Source: Caulobacteraceae bacterium UBA5005
GTDB lineage: Bacteria; Pseudomonadota; Alphaproteobacteria; Caulobacterales; Caulobacteraceae
DNA length: 21,935 nucleotides
Reading direction: 5' to 3'
Assembly: GCA_002398405.1 (NCBI GenBank)
Contig: DGYN01000118.1
Coordinates: 1-21,935 of the forward strand
The translations under genes were made by a program, and so were the position numbers. The notes under the pieces are model-generated. The model worked only from the letters and a program-made list of their open reading frames with translations, made no database searches and was not told the DNA's origin. This document shows positions 1-5,573 of the stretch, one piece after another. Position 1 is the first letter of the stretch. Each line of letters opens with the position of its first letter.

Positions 1-827
1 CCGTACCACCACTGGGTCAGGGCGTCCTGCACGCCCGCGAAGGCCGAATAGCTGGAGTGCGATAGCGCATTCACCGGGACGGCGGCGTTGTTCACTAGGT
101 GCAGGATGGCGATGGTGACGATGAAGGCCAGGTAGAACCAGTTGGCCACATAGATGTGCGGCTCGCGGCGCTTCCACAGGGTCCCGAGGAAGACCAGCAG
201 ATAGGCGACCCAGACGATCGTCAGCCAAAGATCCACCAGCCATTCGGGCTCGGCGTATTCCCGCGACTGGGTGATGCCAAGCACGTAGCCGAGCGCCGCC
301 ATGACGATGAACAGCTGATAGCCCCAGAATACGAACCAGGGCAGCACCCCGCCCCAGAGCCTGGCCTTGCAGGTCCGCTGCACCACCCAGAAGGAGGTGC
401 AGATCAGGGCGTTGCCGCCAAAGGCGAAGACAACGCCCGAGGTATGCACCGGCCGGATCCGGCCGAAGTTCAGCCAGCCCGCCTCCGGGAAATAGAACAC
501 ATTGGGCCAGGAAAGCTGCAGGGCGGCCAGCAGGCCCGCGCTCATGCCGATGATGGCCCATAGCATTGTGGCGATCACCCCGGCGCGGACCGGGCCGTCC
601 ATATAGCGGTCGGGCTCGTCCTTCAGCGTTCCACCCGACAGGCCCATGACCAGGGCCCAGCCGGCCAGCAGAGCTGCGGCGGCGAACACGTACATCTCCT
701 TGCGGAACAGGGGGTCCTGCGAGAAGCCCGCCGCGAACATCGCGATCACCCCGCCCACGGCGGTGAGGGACAAAAGGACGCCCGCACCCGGCAACGGCCG
801 GCTGGACGGGAGGGATACGGCGGACAT
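1..827 (-). CDS. ccoN: cbb3-type cytochrome c oxidase subunit I, N-terminal half (cut by window edge)
   Basis: Translating the minus strand from the ATG at 827 gives 275 codons that run off the left edge without a stop. The protein is strongly hydrophobic, with about six membrane segments. It carries RPVHTSG (His128, expected low-spin heme b ligand) and, just before the edge, VNALSHSSYSAFAGVQDAL then TQWWYG, a signature of CcoN catalytic subunits of the high-affinity cbb3 oxidase. In this family the binuclear-centre histidines follow immediately, so they lie outside the window. Full CcoN is about 480-550 residues, so roughly half is present. The start is supported by GGGGAG about 8 nt upstream. 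An FNR/FixK-type box is centred 61 nt upstream of the ATG, as expected for an oxidase induced at low oxygen. ccoO/P presumably follow beyond the left edge. Confidence 0.95.
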   Translation of the reverse strand, partial: MSAVSLPSSRPLPGAGVLLSLTAVGGVIAMFAAGFSQDPLFRKEMYVFAAAALLAGWALVMGLSGGTLKDEPDRYMDGPVRAGVIATMLWAIIGMSAGLLAALQLSWPNVFYFPEAGWLNFGRIRPVHTSGVVFAFGGNALICTSFWVVQRTCKARLWGGVLPWFVFWGYQLFIVMAALGYVLGITQSREYAEPEWLVDLWLTIVWVAYLLVFLGTLWKRREPHIYVANWFYLAFIVTIAILHLVNNAAVPVNALSHSSYSAFAGVQDALTQWWY

Positions 828-881
828 GAAACGGACTCCCCGGTGGCGTCCCGCTTTCATCACGCTGCGCGCGATGGCACG

Positions 882-895
882 TTGACATGGGTCAA
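882..895 (-). promoter_or_regulatory. FNR/FixK-type box upstream of ccoN
   Basis: TTGACATGGGTCAA is a perfect TTGA-N6-TCAA palindrome, the consensus for FNR/FixK regulators. Its centre is 61 nt upstream of the ccoN ATG. With class II geometry (-41.5) the transcript would start near 847, leaving a leader of about 20 nt. No convincing -10 is visible (ATGAAA or TGAAAG are the best matches). The same 14-mer recurs at 4285. Confidence 0.85.
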
Positions 896-996
896 AGGGC
901 GCCGCGGTCAGCGCGCCCAGATTGTCGCACCCGCGATGCGCGAGCTGGCCTTCGTGGCGCCCCTCCAGGCGGTTCGCGCTCGCGCCTGAAACAGTT

Positions 997-1024
997 GAGG
1001 CCGCCCGAGGGACCGGGCGGCCTC
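997..1024 (-). terminator. Strong GC hairpin after the I42 lipoprotein gene
   Basis: GAGGCCGCCCG (997-1007) and CGGGCGGCCTC (1014-1024) form a perfect 11-bp stem with a 6-nt loop. It lies about 100 nt past the stop of the minus-strand lipoprotein gene and before the ccoN promoter, so termination of that gene is the likely role. There is no good U-tract on either side, so it may be a weak or factor-assisted terminator. The arm GAGGCCGCC recurs in the hairpin at 4771. The rest of 828-1120 shows only the FNR box and no supportable gene. Confidence 0.5.
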
Positions 1025-1120
1025 CATCCGTCCGTGCGCCGTTCCGACCGTCGCAAGGGCAGAGGTCTTTTTATCCGTCCTGGCGCACCTCATCCGCGCC
1101 GCCGGCGGAAATCTTGAAGG

Positions 1121-1504
1121 TCACCGCACCGACACGTTCACCGTGATCATGTCGCTGACCGCATTGGCTTGCGCGCCGTCGCGATAGACGAAGCGAAGCT
1201 GGTCGGAGCCCGGTTTGACCGCGAGAAAACTGAAGCTCTTTGAGCCCTGCCCGCCCGAAACCTCGGACGCGTGGTCGATGACCTTGACCGAGGTCGGCGC
1301 CACGCTTTCGTCGACCCAACCTCCGGTCGTCGCGTTGGACGACAGACGGACTTCGAGAGGCTGGTCCACCTGCAGTTCGACGGCGGCGCCGTCCAACGGG
1401 TTGTCGAGCTTTCTGGCGATCGGCGCGCAAGCTGACAGAGCCAGCGACGCCGCGGTGAGGCTGACGACGCCCCAGGTCGCCAGACAGCTTTTCCAGGACT
1501 TCAT
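1121..1504 (-). CDS. Chagasin/I42-family protease-inhibitor-like lipoprotein
   Basis: 127 residues from the ATG at 1504, chosen because GGAGG lies 8 nt upstream and a lipoprotein signal follows directly; the longer reading frame adds an unconvincing N-terminus. Residues 1-26 form a signal peptide ending in LSAC (lipidated Cys26). The mature part resembles the chagasin (MEROPS I42) fold: NATTGGW (57-63) corresponds to the family loop NPTTGxxW, and GGQGSKSF (84-91) to the second glycine loop. The third loop (RxYxRPW) is degenerate here, LRFVYRDG. I42 proteins inhibit C1-family cysteine proteases; the role of bacterial lipoprotein members is largely unknown. It probably sits in the outer membrane or periplasm. 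It is divergent from the universal stress protein gene across 131 bp with no FNR box. Confidence 0.75.
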   Translation of the reverse strand: MKSWKSCLATWGVVSLTAASLALSACAPIARKLDNPLDGAAVELQVDQPLEVRLSSNATTGGWVDESVAPTSVKVIDHASEVSGGQGSKSFSFLAVKPGSDQLRFVYRDGAQANAVSDMITVNVSVR

Positions 1505-1635
1505 GCCAACATCCTCCAGGCACAGGGAGATCGATGCGGTCGGCGTTTCGGGCCAGACATCGGGCTCACCAAAATCAAGGGCCGAAGCTTGGCGTTGAGC
1601 TCGCTGGCTGACCATTCCGGCGCTTCCCTTAAGGG

Positions 1636-2550
1636 GTGATACGGAGGTTCCCTCCCTGGGCGGTTGAGACAGTATGGGGCGCGCGGATCAGCCCGCGCCT
1701 CGCCTTCGGCGGATTGGAGATCGTCCTGACAAGCGCACCCTTCGACCGAGTCCTGAACCTCACGGCCTTCGACAATATCCCGGCCTTCGAGCACGCCCTG
1801 CGCATCGCCGTGGCGGCCCGATGCAGCCTCGACATCGCTCACGTCGAGTCCGACCGCGATCAGCTGGGACGGGAATGGGACGCGTTTCCGGGCGTGCGCT
1901 CCACCCTGCAGCGCTGGGGCCTTCTCGACGCCGGCGCCCCTCCGTCCGCCGTCCGCGAACAGCTGGGCGTCAAGGTCGTCAAACACGACCTTTCGGGCAG
2001 CAGTCCCGTGCATGCCTTGGGGCCGGTTGTGGCAGACCCAGAGGTTGGGCTTGTGGTTGTCGGCTCCGGTCTGCGCGAGGGCCTCGGCCGCATCGTGCAT
2101 CCTTCCGTCGCAGAAGCCCTGGCGCGCAAGGCCAAGGCGCCGACACTATTCATTCCCAAGGGCTGCCAGGGATTCGTCAATTCCGCGACGGGCGCGCCCA
2201 CTCTCCGCAATGTCCTGCTTCCGATCGATGGAACGGTCGCGCCTGATCGCGCGCTTGAGCTGGCGGCTGATCTGGCGATGCTCCTGGGACAGACGCCGGT
2301 CTTCCACCTCCTAACGGTGAACGAGGCTGGCGGCCGGCAAAGCGACCGGCCAGTGAGCGTCGGCGCGTTCGATGTCTTCCGCAGCGGCCCCCTGGTGGCG
2401 ACGATCGTGAGCTACGCGGAGGAGATCGACGCCGACCTCATCGTCATGGGAACCGCCGGCCACGACAGCCTGCGCGACATTGCGCTCGGAAGTACGACGG
2501 AACAGGTGCTGCACGCCGCCGGCCGCGCGCTCGCCGCCGTGCCGGCCTGA
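1636..2550 (+). CDS. Tandem-domain universal stress protein (UspA family)
   Basis: About 304 residues with two Usp folds. The second domain begins near residue 190 (LRNVLLPIDGT) and ends with GTAGHDSLRDIALGST, matching the ATP-binding pattern G-x2-G-x9-G-S/T. The first domain has a matching VVGSGLREG stretch, but its nucleotide loop is less well kept. The start is uncertain: GTG at 1636 is the first possible one and has a poor ribosome-binding site, and the first 35 residues do not look like Usp sequence, so a later start (for example TTG at 1714) is possible. Tandem Usp proteins are commonly induced under oxygen limitation and growth arrest, which fits the neighbouring low-oxygen genes, but no FNR box was found in 1505-1635. 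The gene converges on hemA with 16 bp between stops. Confidence 0.88.
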   Translation: MIRRFPPWAVETVWGARISPRLAFGGLEIVLTSAPFDRVLNLTAFDNIPAFEHALRIAVAARCSLDIAHVESDRDQLGREWDAFPGVRSTLQRWGLLDAGAPPSAVREQLGVKVVKHDLSGSSPVHALGPVVADPEVGLVVVGSGLREGLGRIVHPSVAEALARKAKAPTLFIPKGCQGFVNSATGAPTLRNVLLPIDGTVAPDRALELAADLAMLLGQTPVFHLLTVNEAGGRQSDRPVSVGAFDVFRSGPLVATIVSYAEEIDADLIVMGTAGHDSLRDIALGSTTEQVLHAAGRALAAVPA

Positions 2551-2566
2551 GCTGGACCTTTTCGGC

Positions 2567-3799
2567 CTAGGCGACCTCGGCGTGATTGCGGGCCAGTTCG
2601 CAGCGGCTCCAGAGGCTTTCAAGCGCCGCCACCAGGTCTTCCATCATCTCAAGGGTATGGTTCGGCGACGGCGTGAAACGCAGGCGCTCGGTTCCCTTCG
2701 GCACGGTCGGATAGTTGATCGGCTGCACATAGATGCCGAACTCCTCAAGCAGCAGGTCGGAAATATGCTTGCAGTGCACGGGATCGCCGACCATCAGCGG
2801 GACGATGTGACTTGCGGACGTCAGCACCGGCAACCCCGCCCGCGCCATCCTGGCCTTGAGGGCGGCCGCCACGGCCTGATGGCGTTGCCGGACCTCATTG
2901 CGGGCTTTCAGGTCCCGGATGGAGGCCAGCGCCCCGGCGGCCAGCGCCGGCGGCAGGGAGGTGGTGAAGATGAAGCCATCGGCGTGGGAGCGTATGGCGT
3001 CGACGATGGACGCCCTGGCCGCGATATATCCGCCCATCACGCCGAAGGCCTTGGCCAGCGTGCCCTCGATGATGTCGATCTTCTCCATGACCCCGTCGCG
3101 CTCGGCTATGCCGCCGCCCCGCGCCCCGTACATGCCGACCGCGTGCACCTCGTCCAGATAGGTCAAGGCCCCGTATTTCTTGGCCAGGGCGACGGTTCCG
3201 GGAAGGTCGGCGATATCGCCATCCATGGAGTAGACGCTCTCGAAGGCGATCAGCTTGGGCGCCGCTGGGTCTGCGGCCGCGAGCAGCTCCTCGAGATGGG
3301 AAAGATCGTTGTGACGGAACACCCGGCGCTGCGCGCGCGGGCCGGCGCGGATACCGCTGATCATCGAGTTATGGTTCAGCGCGGCGGAAAGAATGATCAG
3401 GCCCGGCAACACCCTGTAGAGGGTCGCCAGGGTCGCCTCGTTCGAAACATAACCCGAGGTGAACAGCAGGGCTGCTTCCTTGCGGTGGAGGTCGGCGAGT
3501 TCCGCCTCAAGCTCCACGTGATAGTGCGTCGTGCCCGAGATGTTGCGCGTCCCTCCGGAGCCCGCGCCGGCCTCATCGATAGCCGCCTTCATGGCCTCGG
3601 TGACCCGCGGGTTCTCCCCCTGACCCAGGTAGTCGTTGGAGCACCAGACGACGACCTCTCGGGTGTCTCCATCGGGGCGGGTCCAGGTCGCCCGGGGGAA
3701 CTGGCCGCGCCGGCGCTTCAGGTCGGCGAAGATCCTGTAGCGGCCCTCCGAGCGGATCTCGGCGACTGACGCCTCGAAGGCGTGATCATAGGCATACAT
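2567..3799 (-). CDS. hemA: 5-aminolevulinate synthase (C4 heme pathway)
   Basis: 410 residues, the usual length for alphaproteobacterial ALA synthase. It condenses glycine and succinyl-CoA to 5-aminolevulinate, the first committed step of heme synthesis in this lineage, in the cytoplasm with PLP. Visible landmarks are CSNDYLG (53-59), GSGGTRNISGT (80-90), NHNS with the PLP-stacking His143, DEVHAVGMYG (from Asp216) and the Schiff-base lysine in GTLAKAFGVMGGY (Lys250). The segment usually reading SDALNHAS reads SAALNHNS, so the family Asp is Ala139. It lies 31 nt behind the small secreted-protein gene and is probably co-transcribed from the FNR/FixK box at 4285. That links heme supply to the cbb3 oxidase. 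A second ALA synthase elsewhere in the genome is possible. Confidence 0.95.
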   Translation of the reverse strand: MYAYDHAFEASVAEIRSEGRYRIFADLKRRRGQFPRATWTRPDGDTREVVVWCSNDYLGQGENPRVTEAMKAAIDEAGAGSGGTRNISGTTHYHVELEAELADLHRKEAALLFTSGYVSNEATLATLYRVLPGLIILSAALNHNSMISGIRAGPRAQRRVFRHNDLSHLEELLAAADPAAPKLIAFESVYSMDGDIADLPGTVALAKKYGALTYLDEVHAVGMYGARGGGIAERDGVMEKIDIIEGTLAKAFGVMGGYIAARASIVDAIRSHADGFIFTTSLPPALAAGALASIRDLKARNEVRQRHQAVAAALKARMARAGLPVLTSASHIVPLMVGDPVHCKHISDLLLEEFGIYVQPINYPTVPKGTERLRFTPSPNHTLEMMEDLVAALESLWSRCELARNHAEVA

Positions 3800-3830
3800 C
3801 TTAAGTCGCCTTCCGGAAGAGGTGAGGGGT

Positions 3831-4229
3831 CTAACGCGCGGTGGCTGGGGCGGGCGAGAGCAGCGCGTGCGCCGCGCCGTCGCGGCTCAGGATGATCTCG
3901 ATGGCGCGGGCCCGGCACTTCGGATTGCACGCTTTGTCGGTTGATCTGTAGGCCCGCACTTTGACGGCGGCGCCCCGGGCAAAGACGTCCGCGCTCAGGC
4001 CGTTGTCGAGCAGGGTCCGGGTGTTGGGCAGGGCGATGTCCCACAACGGCCCACCGTCCGCGGGCCGCAGCTCAAGCGTTCCCTCGGTCATGCTCCAGAT
4101 CACCGTTTCGGTCATACCTTCCAAGGTCACGACCTGGGCCGGATCATAGGCCGTGGCCGCCTCTTGGGCGGCGAGTGGTTGCGCCGCGGCCAGGGCGGCG
4201 GCGATTGCCAGGGTGCTGATCAGTCTCAT
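3831..4229 (-). CDS. Small secreted DUF6152-like protein
   Basis: 132 residues from the ATG at 4229, preceded by AGAGGG. The upstream extension of the frame runs through the FNR box and is not used. Residues 1-21 form a Sec signal peptide ending AAQPLAAQ. The mature part (YDPAQVVTLEGMTETVIWSM, then WDIALPNTRTLL near its middle and a basic KACNPKCRARAIE segment) has the layout of DUF6152-type periplasmic proteins: a small beta-barrel-like domain with a conserved TLxGxV..xxW opening. The two Cys of CNPKC could form a disulfide or bind metal or heme; that is speculation. It is the first gene behind an FNR/FixK box and is followed 31 nt later by hemA. Function unknown; the family assignment is by motif memory only. 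Confidence 0.7.
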   Translation of the reverse strand: MRLISTLAIAAALAAAQPLAAQEAATAYDPAQVVTLEGMTETVIWSMTEGTLELRPADGGPLWDIALPNTRTLLDNGLSADVFARGAAVKVRAYRSTDKACNPKCRARAIEIILSRDGAAHALLSPAPATAR

Positions 4230-4256
4230 GGTGGGCCCTCTGCTGTTTCGGTTGAA

Positions 4257-4298
4257 ACCGTAGGGTCCCAAGCACGCCGGTTCGTTGACATGGGTCAA
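4257..4298. promoter_or_regulatory. FNR/FixK-type box between divergent genes, with -10 toward hemA
   Basis: TTGACATGGGTCAA at 4285-4298 is identical to the box before ccoN. On the minus strand a -10-like TACGGT sits at 4257-4262, 32 nt from the box centre, as expected for a class II FNR promoter; transcription would start near 4250, about 21 nt before the ATG at 4229. On the plus strand the matching position (4321-4326) reads CACACT, so the box could also serve the small membrane gene that starts at 4361. Confidence 0.85.
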
Positions 4299-4360
4299 AG
4301 CGGGCGCCGGTCAGCGATCCCACACTGCTGCAACCTCAAGCCGCCTGGAGCGTCGCCCAA

Positions 4361-4600
4361 GTGTTCTCGCCATCAAGACGCGACCTTTCTCTCCTCGCCC
4401 TGATCAGCGGGACCGGCGCCGCCCTTCTGTGGACCAAGGTCCTGGTCGCGGCCTGGCCGACCCTGTTCCTGGCGGGGACGATCTGTGGTCAGGCGAGCCA
4501 CTGCCCGCTGTGTCTGCCGGCTGCGGCCTTGACGGGTATTGCCCTGGCCGCCGCAACGGCTGCCGTCTGGAACAGACGGAGATTTGAACGATGGGGATGA
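4361..4600 (+). CDS. Small membrane protein with a Cys cluster
   Basis: 79 residues from a GTG at 4361, with GGAG 10 nt upstream. It has two hydrophobic segments (about 10-41 and 51-70) and a basic C-terminus. Three cysteines and a histidine sit between or at the edge of the helices: ICGQASHCPLC (Cys42, His47, Cys48, Cys51), a layout that could bind a metal or be redox active. I do not recognise a named family. It is divergent from the DUF6152-hemA pair and shares their FNR/FixK box, about 70 nt upstream of the GTG. This makes a low-oxygen role likely, for example in oxidase or heme maturation, but function is not known. Antisense frames over it look like shadows. Confidence 0.6.
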   Translation: MFSPSRRDLSLLALISGTGAALLWTKVLVAAWPTLFLAGTICGQASHCPLCLPAAALTGIALAAATAAVWNRRRFERWG

Positions 4601-4831
4601 CCGCCGCCTCTGCGGCCCGCACCTTGATCGTGACGGTGGTTGCCCGCGAGACCGCGATCATTTGTCCCTCGCAGAAAACGCCACTTGAGCCAGACGGGCG
4701 CATGCGATCCAGCCCATCGTAGCGCCCGGTTCCAACCCGCAGGCGGTCGGAACGTCCGCGGGTCCTGGGAGAGGCCGCCTGCCCCTGTGGGCGGCCTCGA
4801 CTCCCCCAAACAACTGTCATTGAGAACCTTC
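4601..4831. other. Stretch without a supportable gene
   Basis: A short GCCGC-CTCT-GCGGC hairpin (4603-4616) lies just after the small membrane gene, and a larger hairpin lies at 4771-4798. Open frames on both strands cross this stretch but lack ribosome-binding sites, domain-like sequence or a family resemblance I recognise. Confidence 0.4.
4771..4798. terminator. GC hairpin, probable terminator
   Basis: GAGGCCGCC (4771-4779) pairs with GGCGGCCTC (4790-4798) across a 10-nt loop. No T-run follows on the plus strand. The arms match those of the hairpin at 997-1024, so this may be a recurrent terminator type in this genome. It lies between the small membrane gene and the next small ORF. Confidence 0.4.
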
Positions 4832-5017
4832 GTGACCGACAAAGCGCCCCCAGAACGCCCCGCCATCATCGATGAAACCCAGGCGCCTGCGCCCGTATCC
4901 GGCTTCTGTCTGTTCCTGCGGAACCGAAAGAGGAACGCCCAGAAGAAGGCCCAACGTCTGGCCGCCAAGCTAAAGCAGCGCATCGACGAGAAGATGCCCT
5001 ACCCCTCGAACGATTGA
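4832..5017 (+). CDS. Possible small basic protein
   Basis: 61 residues from a GTG at 4832 (VTDKAPPERPAIIDETQ...). The longer in-frame extension back to 4640 reads like translated non-coding sequence and is left out. The C-terminal half is a lysine/arginine-rich helix (RNRKRNAQKKAQRLAAKLKQ) that could bind nucleic acid or acidic partners. About 79% of third codon positions are G or C, consistent with coding here. The ribosome-binding site is weak (TGAGAA). A 10-bp inverted repeat surrounds its stop codon. No family recognised; the frame could still be chance. Confidence 0.4.
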   Translation: MTDKAPPERPAIIDETQAPAPVSGFCLFLRNRKRNAQKKAQRLAAKLKQRIDEKMPYPSND

Positions 5018-5039
5018 GCCTTGGCGCCGTCGTTCGAGG
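5004..5039. repeat. 10-bp perfect inverted repeat around a stop codon
   Basis: CCTCGAACGA (5004-5013) and TCGTTCGAGG (5030-5039) are perfectly complementary with a 16-nt spacer holding the TGA of the small basic ORF. It lies between two convergent genes, so a bidirectional terminator is the simplest reading. There is no T-run, and a protein-binding palindrome is also possible. Confidence 0.5.
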
Positions 5040-5081
5040 CGGCTGCGGTGCCTGAGCAGAGCGCGTCCCCGGCAGCCAGAG

Positions 5082-5507
5082 TCAGCCGATCAGCGGTGTG
5101 TTCAGCCAGGCTCCCAATTCGTCGGCTGGCGTTTTGACCAGATCCTTGGACGCCTCATGCACGATCTTGTTCAGCGCGCCCGGCAGGAGATTTTGCCGGA
5201 TCGCCCTCAGGACTTCCGGTGGCGCGATGATCGCCAGCCGCTCAAACTCGCCGCGAGAGGACTGACGATTGAGACGCTCAGCAATAATGCGCCCAAACCG
5301 GTCTCGCCCCATCGCGGCCAGATCCGCCTCCCCCGCGCCATGGCGTAGCGGACTGGCGCTGTGGTGCGTGGTTCCCTTGGGATGAACGGCGGTCACCCGG
5401 TCGGCTTCGAGCTCGGCGATGGTGACGAAGTTTTGCCCCTGGCGCTCAAGCCACTTTGCATGCCCGCCGTTGGCGAGAACAATTCTGGTTCTTAAATGGT
5501 GGGTCAT
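5082..5507 (-). CDS. Host-attachment-family protein (archaeal eRF1-like fold)
   Basis: 141 residues from the ATG at 5507 (CGGAG 5 nt upstream; the adjacent GTG at 5510 is also possible). It begins with RTRIVLANGGHAKWLERQG and later has HHSASPLRHGAGE, then RLAIIAPPEVLRAIRQNL and LVKTPADELGAWL. This layout is the one named protein required for attachment to host cells, which structurally resembles release-factor/RNase-type folds; the biochemical role is unknown. It follows the acyl-CoA synthetase/GNAT gene by 66 nt on the same strand and is probably the last gene of the ATPase operon, which starts at an FNR/FixK box. The name should not be taken as evidence for host interaction. Confidence 0.85.
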   Translation of the reverse strand: MTHHLRTRIVLANGGHAKWLERQGQNFVTIAELEADRVTAVHPKGTTHHSASPLRHGAGEADLAAMGRDRFGRIIAERLNRQSSRGEFERLAIIAPPEVLRAIRQNLLPGALNKIVHEASKDLVKTPADELGAWLNTPLIG

Positions 5508-5573
5508 CACGGCTCCGGACGTTCTGGGTCGTCGTGATCATGCCGTCCTCTGCCCGCAGCGCTTTGAGCGGGA

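Noticed and set aside
99..563. Plus-strand open frame of 154 codons
   Set aside because: Antisense to ccoN, which has clear family motifs; the product is low-complexity and unlike any family.
1505..1635. Possible FNR box before the universal stress protein gene
   Set aside because: Only isolated half-sites (TTGAGCTC, AATCAAGG) without a partner at the right spacing.
2480..3769. Plus-strand open frame of 429 codons
   Set aside because: Antisense to hemA; a typical GC-rich shadow frame.
4404..4983. Two overlapping minus-strand frames (4404-4820 and 4489-4983)
   Set aside because: They overlap the small membrane gene and basic ORF in antisense, have no good start signals and resemble nothing known.
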